Of a DNA stretch of 64,000 bases, positions 9,382 through 18,993 are shown piece after piece. Each line of letters opens with the position of its first letter. The stretch's first letter is position 1. A program made the translations under genes and the position numbers. The notes beneath the pieces were generated by a model that saw only the letters and a program-made list of their open reading frames with translations, did not search any database and was not told the origin of the DNA. Origin of the DNA: Alphaproteobacteria bacterium HT1-32 (GTDB lineage Bacteria > Pseudomonadota > Alphaproteobacteria > Rhodospirillales > HT1-32); assembly GCA_009649675.1 (NCBI GenBank), contig WJPL01000001.1:640469-704468 (forward strand). The letters are read 5' to 3'.

Positions 9382-10682
9382 ACCCTCTCGTCCTTCTTCT
9401 CTCCAGCTTTTTTGTTCTGATCGCGCTGCGGGTCAATATCGGCTTCTCGCTGATGCTGTCCTCGGTCATCGTCATGCTGCATGAAGACCTGCCGCTGACG
9501 TCGGTCATTAATCAGATGTACGCCAACATCGATTCCTTTCCGCTGCTGGCCGTCCCCTTCTTCATGTTTCTCGGCCGGATTCTGAATTCCGGCGGTATCA
9601 CCGAACGCCTGCTGAAGGTTGCTGATGTGACTGTCGGTCATGTCCGTGGCGGGCTCGGCCATGTCAATGTGCTGGTCTCCATGGTTTTCGCCAGCCTGTC
9701 AGGTTCGGCGGCTGCGGATACGGCCAGTGTCGGCTCCATCCTGATACCGGCGATGAAGAAAGCCGGTTATAACCCGGCCTTCGCCGTTGCCCTGACCGCC
9801 GCCTCATCAACCCTCGGCGTGATCATTCCGCCGAGCATCATCCTGATCATCTATGGTGCTTTCGGGAATGTCTCCATCGGCGCGCTGTTCCTGGGCGGGG
9901 TCGTACCGGGAATCGTTATCGGCCTGTTCATGATGGCCTATACCTATGTGCTGGCCATTCGCCATGGCTATCCGGCATCCGGACGGTCATCACTGAAGGA
10001 AGTCGGCGTCACGCTGCTGCGTGCTGCCCCGCCCTTGCTGATCCCGGTCATGGTGCTGGGCGGTGTGGTCGGCGGCATCTTCACCCCGACAGAGGCTGCC
10101 ATCTCTGCGGTCATCTGGGCGCTGATACTGGTTTTCATCGTTTACCGGGATGTCCCGGTCCGTGCCCTGCCGGAAATGCTGGCAAAATCTGCCGTCGATT
10201 TCTCGGTGCCCCTGTTCACCGTCGCCGCCGCCGGCATTTTTGGCTGGCTGATTTCCTATCTCGGTGCCGCTGATCTGGTCGTGGAATTCATCCTCTCCGT
10301 CTCCCGCGACCCTATTGCCATCATGCTGATGCTGATCGTCTTCCTGCTGTTGATCGGCACGGTCCTGAATCCCATCTCTGCCGTACTGATTTTTCTGCCG
10401 ATCATTCAGGCCCTTGGCGATATCGCCAGCATGAACCCGGTTCATCTCGGCGTTCTCACGACCATCACCCTGTCCGTCGGACTGGTGACACCGCCCTATG
10501 GTATCTGCCTGCTGATCGCCAGCCAGATCGGTGAGGTCAGGGTCATAGACGCCATCGTCGCAATCCTGCCGATCATCCTGCTGGTGGTCTCGGTTGTGAT
10601 CATTTCCCTCTTCCTTCCCGACCTTGTGATTGGTCTGCCGAAGGAATTCATGCCCCGCATCTTTGGTCTGCCTGCGGGCTGA
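9378..10682 (+). CDS. dctM: TRAP transporter large permease (DctM family)
   Basis: 434 aa polytopic inner-membrane protein, the substrate- and ion-translocating subunit. Hydrophobic segments run through the whole length, consistent with about 12 TM helices. Conserved DctM blocks are FPLLAVPFFMFLGRILNSGGITERLL, SLSGSAAADTASVGSILIPAMKKAGYNPAFAVALTAASSTLGVIIPPSI, GGIFTPTEAAISAVIWALIL and SVGLVTPPYGICLLIAS. It overlaps dctQ by 4 nt. The next gene (a DapA-type lyase) follows after 41 nt with its own strong ribosome-binding site, suggesting the same transcript. Confidence 0.95.
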   Translation: MNPLVLLLSSFFVLIALRVNIGFSLMLSSVIVMLHEDLPLTSVINQMYANIDSFPLLAVPFFMFLGRILNSGGITERLLKVADVTVGHVRGGLGHVNVLVSMVFASLSGSAAADTASVGSILIPAMKKAGYNPAFAVALTAASSTLGVIIPPSIILIIYGAFGNVSIGALFLGGVVPGIVIGLFMMAYTYVLAIRHGYPASGRSSLKEVGVTLLRAAPPLLIPVMVLGGVVGGIFTPTEAAISAVIWALILVFIVYRDVPVRALPEMLAKSAVDFSVPLFTVAAAGIFGWLISYLGAADLVVEFILSVSRDPIAIMLMLIVFLLLIGTVLNPISAVLIFLPIIQALGDIASMNPVHLGVLTTITLSVGLVTPPYGICLLIASQIGEVRVIDAIVAILPIILLVVSVVIISLFLPDLVIGLPKEFMPRIFGLPAG

Positions 10683-10723
10683 CCCTGATCCAGATATAAC
10701 CCGCCCTTACACAGGAGGAACTC

Positions 10724-11665
10724 ATGACTAAACAACTTATCACCGGCTCATTCGTCGCCCTGATCACGCCCTTCAACGAAGATGGCTCAGTCGATTTCGC
10801 AGGCTTCCGTGACCTGCTCCAGTTTCAGGAGCAGAACGGCACCTCTGCGGTCCTGATCATGGGCTCCACCGGCGAGGTCTCCATGCTGACACCGGATGAG
10901 CGCCATGCAATTGTCCGCGAAACCATGAAAATGCGCACTGGCAAGATGCAATTCTGGTACGGCTGCACCGGCACCACGACCGAAGGCACCATCGCCTATG
11001 TAAAGCAGGCTGCTGCCGAAGGTGCCGATGGCGCGATCATCGCTGCCCCCGCTTATATCTGTGCTTCGAATGAAGACATCGTTCAGTATGCTCTCGAAGT
11101 CGCTGATGCGTCCCCTATCGCCATCGGCTACTACAACAACCCGCCGCGGGTTAAAACCGACCTGACAGCCGCCGATCTGATTCGTCTGTCGGAACATCCG
11201 AATATCGTGGTGAACAAGGAATCAACCACCCGCGTTGGCCAGATTGCCCAGCTTTGCGCCGCAAAGCCCGACATGTCTCTGATGTGCTGCTGCTCGCCGA
11301 ACCTTGGTCTTGTCGTGCCTCTGATGGCACTTGGCGGCCATGGCACAGCCAACATGACCGGCAATCTTATCCCGCAGGAACTGGCGGTGATTTCCACCCC
11401 CTGGAAGAACGGCGATGACGCCTTCGCCTGCCGTGAAGCCTGGCTGCATAACCTGCCGATGCTGCATTTCGCCTATTCAGCCATCAATCCGGTTGCTGTG
11501 AAAAGCCTGATGCGTGCCGTTGGTCTGCCGGCTGGCCCATTGCGCAAGCCGCTGCGTGAACTGGATCCGGCACATCTGCAACGTGGTCTGGACATTGTCC
11601 GCGACCTCGAACTCGACAAAAAGTATGGCTACAAGCTGCCGACGCTTGCCGTCGCCGCCGAATAA
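10724..11665 (+). CDS. Dihydrodipicolinate synthase (DapA)/N-acetylneuraminate lyase family enzyme
   Basis: 313 aa class I (Schiff-base) aldolase of the DapA superfamily; AGGAGGA lies 6-7 nt before the start. The family pattern is present: GSFVALITPFNEDGSVD, GSTGEVSMLTPDER (GxxGE), YYNNPPR with Tyr137 and Arg142, and the Schiff-base Lys165 in IVVNKEST. The normal GIKE motif is replaced by VNKE and the catalytic pair reads YYNN, so it may not be the lysine-pathway enzyme. Its position between a TRAP transporter and an SDR suggests a catabolic lyase or hydratase-aldolase acting on an alpha-keto acid. The substrate is unknown. Confidence 0.88.
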   Translation: MTKQLITGSFVALITPFNEDGSVDFAGFRDLLQFQEQNGTSAVLIMGSTGEVSMLTPDERHAIVRETMKMRTGKMQFWYGCTGTTTEGTIAYVKQAAAEGADGAIIAAPAYICASNEDIVQYALEVADASPIAIGYYNNPPRVKTDLTAADLIRLSEHPNIVVNKESTTRVGQIAQLCAAKPDMSLMCCCSPNLGLVVPLMALGGHGTANMTGNLIPQELAVISTPWKNGDDAFACREAWLHNLPMLHFAYSAINPVAVKSLMRAVGLPAGPLRKPLRELDPAHLQRGLDIVRDLELDKKYGYKLPTLAVAAE

Positions 11666-11686
11666 GCCATCACAGGAGACAAACAA

Positions 11687-12451
11687 ATGGACCGCGTAGT
11701 CCTGATTACCGGTGCCTCCAGTGGCATCGGGGCGGCAGTCTGTCGCCGTGTTGCTGCACCCGGAACCAGTCTCATGCTGCATGCCAGGGGCGGCAAGAAT
11801 GGTGAGAAAAAAGACAACCTTCTCGCCATCGCCGAAGCGGCACGACAGGCCGGTGCGGAAGCCGAGACCGTGTTCTGCGATCTGGAAACACCGGGCAGCG
11901 CCTCCGCCCTTTCCGCCATGACGGTGGAACGGTTTGGCCGGATTGACCAGATCGTCAGTAATGCCGGCTTTGCCCTTCGTCAGGACATCGGAGAAGTTAC
12001 CCGGCAGGATCTCGACCGTTCCCTGCAAGGCATGGCCGGTGCCTTCTTTGACCTGATGTCAGAAAGCTACGAGAGCCTCCGGACCTCTGAACGGGGCCGG
12101 GTGGTCGCGGTCTCATCCTTCGTGGCGCATGTCTTCAAGGCCGGACAGTTATTTCCGGTCACCGCCGCCGCCAAGGGAGCGATCGAAGCCATGGCGAAAT
12201 CGCTGGCCACTCAGCTGGCACCGTTCGGGTCGACGGTGAATTGTGTTGCACCCGGCTATACCCGGAAAGAAGCGACCGGTCATTCCGCCCTGTCGTCCAG
12301 CGCCTGGGATACCGCAGCCGATCTGACCCCGATGAAGCGAATTGCAGACCCCGATGATATTGCGGCAACGGTTGCTTTCCTGCTGTCCGATGATGCAAAA
12401 CATATCACCGGCCAGACCATCCATGTCGATGGCGGCCTGACGCTCGGTTAA
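11687..12451 (+). CDS. Short-chain dehydrogenase/reductase
   Basis: 254 aa classical SDR. The cofactor motif TGASSGIGAAV is at the N-terminus, and NAG appears in VSNAGFAL. The family active-site Ser lies in VVAVSSFVAHVF. The catalytic YxxxK position reads FPVTAAAKGAIEAMAKSLA: Lys is present but Tyr is replaced, so AAAK stands where YxxSK is expected. That is unusual for a working oxidoreductase. The C-terminal block ITGQTIHVDGGLTLG is standard. A good AGGAG site lies upstream, and only 21 nt separate it from the lyase gene. It probably oxidises or reduces an intermediate of the cluster, or has lost dehydrogenase activity. Confidence 0.85.
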   Translation: MDRVVLITGASSGIGAAVCRRVAAPGTSLMLHARGGKNGEKKDNLLAIAEAARQAGAEAETVFCDLETPGSASALSAMTVERFGRIDQIVSNAGFALRQDIGEVTRQDLDRSLQGMAGAFFDLMSESYESLRTSERGRVVAVSSFVAHVFKAGQLFPVTAAAKGAIEAMAKSLATQLAPFGSTVNCVAPGYTRKEATGHSALSSSAWDTAADLTPMKRIADPDDIAATVAFLLSDDAKHITGQTIHVDGGLTLG

Positions 12452-12464
12452 CAAGGAAACCATC

Positions 12465-12671
12465 ATGCCCTACGTGAAAATTCAACTCGTCGAGGGCCGC
12501 AGCCCTGACGTGAAACGCGCCGTCGGTGAAGAAGTGACGGATGTTATCGTCAAGCATTGCGGCGGCTCTGCTGACCATGTCTATGTTGTCTTTGAGGATG
12601 TTCCGGCAACCGACTGGATGGTTGGCAAGGAAACGGTCGCTGACCGCCGGAAGGCTCGCGGCGAAGGATAA
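12465..12671 (+). CDS. 4-oxalocrotonate tautomerase family protein
   Basis: 68 aa small tautomerase. It starts MPYVKIQLVEGRSPDVKRAVGEEVTDV, so removal of Met would expose the catalytic N-terminal Pro. It keeps Arg12 (ligand binding) and the VYVVFEDVPATDWMVG segment, typical of 4-OT members. These enzymes convert enol and keto forms of 2-oxo acids in aromatic meta-cleavage and related routes. AAGGAAA lies upstream, 13 nt after the SDR stop. Together with the DapA-type lyase it suggests that a 2-oxo acid is processed here. Confidence 0.88.
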   Translation: MPYVKIQLVEGRSPDVKRAVGEEVTDVIVKHCGGSADHVYVVFEDVPATDWMVGKETVADRRKARGEG

Positions 12672-12734
12672 GAAACCCGTGGCCTCCCCCGCCCTATCGC
12701 GGAGGAGGCCAACCGGACAACGGCAGGGTAAATC

Positions 12735-14981
12735 ATGACAGAACTGATCAGCCTGACCCATTGGGGGCCTTTCATTGCAGAGGTTGAGGACGGTCGCCTG
12801 ATCGCGACCCGCCCGCTTCCCGGCTCTGGCGCATCAGAACGCATGATCGGCGCCCTGCCTGAAGCCCTCTATTCCCCCCTGCGCATCAGCCAGCCGATGG
12901 TCCGGCGGGATTACCTCAAAAAGCGTGAGAAGTCTGACCGCAGCATCCGGGGCACAGATGATTACGTCCCATTGTCATGGGATGACGCCACCCATCTGAT
13001 CGCCGAAGAAACACGCCGGGTCCGCGACCAGCATGGCGATGCCGCCGTATTCGGCGGCTCCTACGGCTGGTCGTCTGCAGGGCGCTTTCACCATGCCCGC
13101 ACACAGGTTCGCCGGTTTCTGGGTACCGCCGGGGGCTTCACAGACCAGTCCGGCAATTACAGCTGGGGTGCTGCACAGTTCATCCTGCCCCATGTGCTGG
13201 GCGACCATGCGGCGGTTTCATCCGACGCAACAAGCTGGAAGTCGATCAGCGAACATGCGGATCTGGTTGTCGCCTTTGGCGGGCTGAACCCGAAGAACTG
13301 GCATGTCACCTCCGGCGGTGGTGGTGATTACCATCTGCCGGACTGGACCCGGAAGGCGAAAGCCCATGGCGTGCGGTTCATTTCCGTCAGTCCCCTGCAA
13401 GGCGATGCCCCGGACTGGCTGGAGGCGGACTGGATCGCTCCCCGCCCGAATACAGACACCGCCATCATTCTTGCGCTGGCCCAGCATCTGCTGGCGACAG
13501 ACCGCCATGACGCGGCGTTTCTGGAACGTTACTGCGATGGCTGGCCCACATTCCGCGACTATCTGACAGGTACCAGCGACGGCATTGCCAAAACGCCGGA
13601 CTGGGCAGCCGCGATTGCCGGAATTCCGGCCACCGAGATTACGGGGCTGGCAGACCTTCTCACCACCGGTCGCACCCTGCTGACAGCCAGTTGGTCACTG
13701 CAACGCTCCGACCATGGCGAACAGCCGTTCTGGGCGCTGATTGCCCTCGCCGCCATGCTGGGTCAGATCGGTCTGCCCGGGGGTGGTTTCGGCTTTGGCT
13801 ATGGCTCCATGAACGGGGTTGGTGCCGTCCGTCGCAAAGGCGTCATGCCATCGATGCCAATGACCGACAACCCGGCCAGATCGACCATTCCGGTTGCCCG
13901 CATTTCCGACGCCCTGCTGAATCCCGGCGCCGAAATCGCCTTCAATGGCCAGACCATCCGTTACCCGGACATCCGGATGATCCAGTGGGCCGGGGGCAAT
14001 CCGTTCCATCACCAGCAGGATCTGCGGCGCCTTGAACGGGCCTGGCAGAAACCGGAAACCATCATTGTGCAGGACAGCTGGTGGACACCGGCAGCAAAGC
14101 GGGCCGATATCGTGTTACCCGCCACCACCGCACTGGAACGCAGTGATATCGGCGGTACATCCCGCGACAGCCAGATCTTCGCCATGCAACAGATCGTCGC
14201 CCCGGTCGGGCAGGCCCGGAACGATTTCGACATGCTGGCCGATATTGCCGAGGCTCTGGGCTGTCGGGACGGCTTTACCGACGGGCTGGACAGTACGGGC
14301 TGGCTTGACCGCCTGTATGAAGACATGGCCCGGAAAGGCCGGAAACAGGGACTGACCCCGCCAGACAAGACCCGTTTCTGGCAGGATGGCGGATGGACCC
14401 TTCCACCACCGGACCAGGATGAAGTGATGCTGTCCGACTTCCGGGAATCACCGGAACAGCATCCGCTGAAAACCCCGAGCGGTAAAATTCAGCTTACATC
14501 CCCGACCATTGACGCCTTCGGTTATGATGACTGCCCGGCCCATCCCGTCTGGCTGGAACCGGCAGAATGGCTGGGGGGCGCAGGCGCGGATGAATTGCAT
14601 CTGCTGACCCATCAGCCCCGGTATCGCCTGCACAGCCAGTTAGGCCAGACATCCGGCGGCAAATCAGAACAGATTGACGGACGGGAACCCGTTCTCATCA
14701 ATCCCCGGGATGCCGCAGTCCGTGATATCCGGCATCATGATCCGATCCGGCTCTACAACGCCCGGGGTGCCTGTCTGGCCAGTGCGGTGCTGAGCGACGA
14801 GGTCAGGCCGGGCGTTGTCATCATGCAGACCGGAAGCTGGTTCAACCCCGACGCAACCGGGGCGCTGGACCTGCAGGGAAACCCGAACATGCTGACCCGT
14901 GATGCCGGTGCGTCCCGTCTGTCACAGGCCCCGACAGCACAGACGGCACTGGTCCGGATCAGGCTGCACAGAACTTCATGA
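12735..14981 (+). CDS. Molybdopterin-guanine-dinucleotide reductase of the BisC/TorA/DMSO-reductase type
   Basis: 748 aa oxidoreductase of the biotin-sulfoxide / TMAO / DMSO reductase subfamily. The N-terminus (TELISLTHWGPFIAEVEDGRL) has no twin-arginine signal and no Cys motif for an Fe-S cluster, so it should be a soluble cytoplasmic enzyme like BisC. The block FGGSYGWSSAGRFHHA (residues 106-121) is the conserved region expected to hold the Mo-ligating Ser (S109). WSLQRSDHGEQPFWALIALAAMLGQIGLPGGGFGFGYGSMNG and the C-terminal MGD-binding domain (LLTHQPRYRLHSQLGQ) follow. It probably reduces an S- or N-oxide. The presence of a reductase in an apparently catabolic cluster is unexplained. Confidence 0.9.
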   Translation: MTELISLTHWGPFIAEVEDGRLIATRPLPGSGASERMIGALPEALYSPLRISQPMVRRDYLKKREKSDRSIRGTDDYVPLSWDDATHLIAEETRRVRDQHGDAAVFGGSYGWSSAGRFHHARTQVRRFLGTAGGFTDQSGNYSWGAAQFILPHVLGDHAAVSSDATSWKSISEHADLVVAFGGLNPKNWHVTSGGGGDYHLPDWTRKAKAHGVRFISVSPLQGDAPDWLEADWIAPRPNTDTAIILALAQHLLATDRHDAAFLERYCDGWPTFRDYLTGTSDGIAKTPDWAAAIAGIPATEITGLADLLTTGRTLLTASWSLQRSDHGEQPFWALIALAAMLGQIGLPGGGFGFGYGSMNGVGAVRRKGVMPSMPMTDNPARSTIPVARISDALLNPGAEIAFNGQTIRYPDIRMIQWAGGNPFHHQQDLRRLERAWQKPETIIVQDSWWTPAAKRADIVLPATTALERSDIGGTSRDSQIFAMQQIVAPVGQARNDFDMLADIAEALGCRDGFTDGLDSTGWLDRLYEDMARKGRKQGLTPPDKTRFWQDGGWTLPPPDQDEVMLSDFRESPEQHPLKTPSGKIQLTSPTIDAFGYDDCPAHPVWLEPAEWLGGAGADELHLLTHQPRYRLHSQLGQTSGGKSEQIDGREPVLINPRDAAVRDIRHHDPIRLYNARGACLASAVLSDEVRPGVVIMQTGSWFNPDATGALDLQGNPNMLTRDAGASRLSQAPTAQTALVRIRLHRTS

Positions 14982-15100
14982 TCTGACCCTTCCGCTGCCT
15001 TTCCGGGTATGGCAAGGCAGGCAACAGCGCGTTATCCTTTCCTGGAAACACAGAACAAGCAGGGAAAAACACCTGCACCATTCGGGAGAGAGACCAGAAC

Positions 15101-16684
15101 ATGCAGGACCATACCGTTACGATTGACTCCGGTCAGGCTCCGACCGGCATTACCTACGCACCGGTCTTCAATGTCGCCATTCCCTTCATCGACAGGCATC
15201 TGGTTGAAGGCCGTGGTGACAAGGTTGCTGTCAGGACAGTCGGTCAGGCAGACATCAGTTACCGGGAACTGGCTGACGGTGTCTCGAAAGCCGGCAATGT
15301 GCTGCTGGATGCCGGGGTGCGACCCGGTGAGCGGGCCCTGATGGTCATCAAGGACTGCCCGCATTTCCATTATGTTTTCTGGGGTGCGATCAAGGCCGGT
15401 ATCATTGCCGTACCGCTGAATACCCTGCTCAAGGCCAAAGACTACAGGTTCATGATTGAAGATTCCGGCTGTACCGCGCTGATCTATTCGCCGGAATTTG
15501 CCGGCGAGGTTGAAGCCGCCCTCAGCGATGTATCATCGCCCCCCGGAACCATCATGCTGACAGAGGGTGGTGAGGGCAGTCTGCTGAACCGGATGGCCGG
15601 TGCCAGTGTGACCCTTACCCCGCAGCCGACGACAGAAGATGACGACTGTTTCTGGCTCTATTCTTCCGGCACCACCGGCACGCCAAAGGGCGCGATCCAC
15701 CGGCATCGCGACATGGTTGTCACCAGCCAGCATTATGGCGTCGACGTGCTTGGCATCCGGGAAGACGATGTCACTTTCTCCGCTGCCAAACTGTTCTTTG
15801 CCTATGGTCTCGGCAACAACCTGACCTTTCCACTCTGGGTCGGGGCAACGGCTGTCCTGTTCCCCGGCGCACCGACACCGGCCGCCATGTTCGAGACGAT
15901 AGGGACCTACCGGCCAACGCTCTATTTCGGCGTCCCCACGCTTTATGCCGCACAGCTTCGCCTGCTTGAACGACAGCCACAGGACACAAGTTCACTACGG
16001 CTTTGTGTGTCGGCGGGTGAAGCCCTGCCCGGCGACATGTTCCGCCGCTGGGAAGGTGCCACCGGCACAAAAATTCTCGACGGCATCGGTTCGACCGAAG
16101 CCCTGCATATCTTCATCTCCAATCTCGAAGATGATGTGAAACCGGGTGCCAGCGGCAGAATCGTGCCCAGCTATGAAGCAAGGATCGTCGATGAAAACGG
16201 GGCTGAATCTGCCGATGGTGAAGCCGGAAAACTGCTGATCCGGGGGGCATCGACGGCCCGGATTTACTGGAATAATCCGGAAAAGACTGCCGATACCATG
16301 ATGGCTGACGGCTGGCTGAATACGGGTGACACCTACATCCGCGACGGCGACGGCTATTACACCTATTGCGGCCGTTCTGACGACATGATGAAGGTCGGTG
16401 GCATCTGGTGCTCACCCTTCGAGATCGAGGCCCGGCTGGTTGAACATCCGGAGGTACTGGAAGCCGCCGTCGTCGGCCATGAGGATGAATCCGGCCTGAC
16501 CAAACCGAAAGCCTTCATTGTCCTGAAAGACGCTGACCGGCCATCAGACGACATCTGTGCGGCCCTGACCGACCACTGCAAGGAAGGGCTCGCACGGTAC
16601 AAATATCCCCGCTGGTTCGAATTCGTCGAGGCCCTGCCAAAGACCGCGACCGGCAAAATTCAGCGTTTCAAACTTCGGAGCTAA
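15101..16684 (+). CDS. Benzoate-CoA ligase family acyl/aryl-CoA synthetase
   Basis: 527 aa adenylate-forming enzyme that activates a carboxylic acid with ATP and CoA. The P-loop is YSSGTTGTPKGAIHRHRD (about residues 184-201), with FFAYGLGNNLTFPLWVGA, CVSAGEALPG, GIGSTEALHIF, WLNTGDTYIRDGDGYYTYCGRSDDMMKVGGIWCSPFEIE and the C-terminal catalytic Lys in PKTATGKIQRFKLR. The segment VPLNTLLKAKDYRFMIEDS and the overall length fit the benzoate-CoA ligase clade rather than acetyl-CoA synthetases. An aromatic or cyclic acid is thus a plausible substrate of the cluster. The start has GGGAGAGAG upstream. Confidence 0.9.
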   Translation: MQDHTVTIDSGQAPTGITYAPVFNVAIPFIDRHLVEGRGDKVAVRTVGQADISYRELADGVSKAGNVLLDAGVRPGERALMVIKDCPHFHYVFWGAIKAGIIAVPLNTLLKAKDYRFMIEDSGCTALIYSPEFAGEVEAALSDVSSPPGTIMLTEGGEGSLLNRMAGASVTLTPQPTTEDDDCFWLYSSGTTGTPKGAIHRHRDMVVTSQHYGVDVLGIREDDVTFSAAKLFFAYGLGNNLTFPLWVGATAVLFPGAPTPAAMFETIGTYRPTLYFGVPTLYAAQLRLLERQPQDTSSLRLCVSAGEALPGDMFRRWEGATGTKILDGIGSTEALHIFISNLEDDVKPGASGRIVPSYEARIVDENGAESADGEAGKLLIRGASTARIYWNNPEKTADTMMADGWLNTGDTYIRDGDGYYTYCGRSDDMMKVGGIWCSPFEIEARLVEHPEVLEAAVVGHEDESGLTKPKAFIVLKDADRPSDDICAALTDHCKEGLARYKYPRWFEFVEALPKTATGKIQRFKLRS

Positions 16685-16693
16685 AACCAGTAA

Positions 16694-17794
16694 ATGTCAT
16701 CTGCCACTCACCCCACGGATACCGCCCCCCTTCAGATTTCTGACATCAGAGGATTCCATGTTCCCGGTGATTATGTCGATACCGACAGCGGGGAGATGAT
16801 GAGCGGCGGTATTTTCGTCGAGCATTACAAACCTGCGAAAGTCCTGAAATCCGCCCCTATCGTCATGGTTCATGGCAACTGGCAGACCGCTGCCAACTTT
16901 ACCGGCACACCGGACGGCCGCCGTGGCTGGGCCCATGACTTTCTGCGGGCCGGATATGAAGTCTATCTGATCGATCAGCCCGCACGCGGACGTTCCGGAA
17001 ATCCGGCCGATCTGCATGGCGTCCGCGAAGGCAAAACGGTCGAGTTCGTCGAACAGCGTTTTACCAATTCAGCGGCATGGAAGCTCTGGCCGCAGGCTGC
17101 CACACATACCCAGTGGCCCGGCACCGGACGCAAGGGTGACCCTGCCTTTGACCGGCTCTATGCCTCGCAGGTGGAATCACTGGTCGACCGTCGCGTGACG
17201 GAACAGCTCAATCTCGCCGCCAACATCCGGCTTGCTGAACAGATCGGCCCGGCCATCTGGCTCACCCATTCCCAGTCCGGCCCCTTTGGCTTTGCGCTGG
17301 CTGATGCCTGCCCCGACAAGGTTCTGGCCCTGCTGAGCATTGAGCCAAATGGCCCGACCTTTCATGAATGCCTGATGATGGGCGAAGCCGATGGCTGGTT
17401 CCGTGATTCCGAGGAAGTCGTGCGGCCACTTGGTGCCGGACAGTTGCTGATGAATTTCGAGCCGCCCCTGCCCGCCGGACAGCCCCTGCCCTCACAACGC
17501 CAGACCAAAGCAGACGGACCGGGACTGATTCCCTGCCACCTTCAGGCAGAACCCGCCCGGCAGCTGCCCAGTCTGGGTAATCTGAAACTGGCCATTGTCG
17601 TCGGCGAGGCATCCTATCACGCGCCTTACGACCACTGCACAGCGGCTTTCCTGGGCCAGGCCGGGGTGCCGGTCGATCTGATCCGGCTGGAAGACCGGGG
17701 TATCAACGGTAACGGCCATATGATGATGCTGGAACAGAACAACCACGAGATCGCCGACCTGCTGTTGCAATGGCTCGACGAACGGAAACTGTAA
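16694..17794 (+). CDS. Alpha/beta-hydrolase fold enzyme (esterase-like)
   Basis: 366 aa. The oxyanion block is PIVMVHGNWQTAANFTGTPDGRRGWAHDFLRAGYEVYLIDQPARGRSGN, and the nucleophile elbow is THSQSGPFGFALAD (Ser between Gln and His). A C-terminal Asp region (DLIRLEDRG) and a His in NGNGHMMMLEQ complete a plausible triad. No signal peptide is visible, so it is probably cytoplasmic. It follows the CoA ligase by 9 nt and ends the cluster. Roles as a lactonase, thioesterase or esterase of the same pathway are all possible; the sequence does not decide. Confidence 0.8.
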   Translation: MSSATHPTDTAPLQISDIRGFHVPGDYVDTDSGEMMSGGIFVEHYKPAKVLKSAPIVMVHGNWQTAANFTGTPDGRRGWAHDFLRAGYEVYLIDQPARGRSGNPADLHGVREGKTVEFVEQRFTNSAAWKLWPQAATHTQWPGTGRKGDPAFDRLYASQVESLVDRRVTEQLNLAANIRLAEQIGPAIWLTHSQSGPFGFALADACPDKVLALLSIEPNGPTFHECLMMGEADGWFRDSEEVVRPLGAGQLLMNFEPPLPAGQPLPSQRQTKADGPGLIPCHLQAEPARQLPSLGNLKLAIVVGEASYHAPYDHCTAAFLGQAGVPVDLIRLEDRGINGNGHMMMLEQNNHEIADLLLQWLDERKL

Positions 17795-17799
17795 CCGGT

Positions 17800-17842
17800 C
17801 CCTCACCCTGAGAAGGCGCACAGCGCCGCCTCGGAGGATGAA
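17800..17842. repeat. Family B dispersed repeat, single unit
   Basis: A 43-base unit (CCTCACCCTGAGAAGGCGC...CGGAGGATG) of the same type as the units at 54497-54603 and 57000-57185. It holds a short internal palindrome (GGCGCACAGCGCC) and sits just after the hydrolase stop, before a terminator. Confidence 0.6.
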
Positions 17843-17860
17843 CAGATATCAGGACAGCAA

Positions 17861-17892
17861 AAAGCCCGGCAGGAGATTTCCTGCCGGGCTTT
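17861..17892. terminator. Bidirectional terminator between the catabolic cluster and ilvC
   Basis: A perfect 14-bp inverted repeat (AAAGCCCGGCAGGA, loop GATT, TCCTGCCGGGCTTT) with A-tracts and T-tracts built into both ends, so it can work on both strands. It separates the plus-strand hydrolase gene (stop 17794) from the minus-strand ilvC (stop 17921). Confidence 0.9.
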
Positions 17893-17920
17893 GTCTTTCC
17901 GGTCTCAGGACCGGGAATAA

Positions 17921-18976
<1,056 letters not shown>

Positions 18977-18993
18977 TTACTCGGTGGCAGGAT

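Noticed and set aside
12672-12734. Terminator after the tautomerase gene
   Set aside because: TGGCCTCC and GGAGGCCA can pair, but no T-tract follows and the next gene seems part of the same run.
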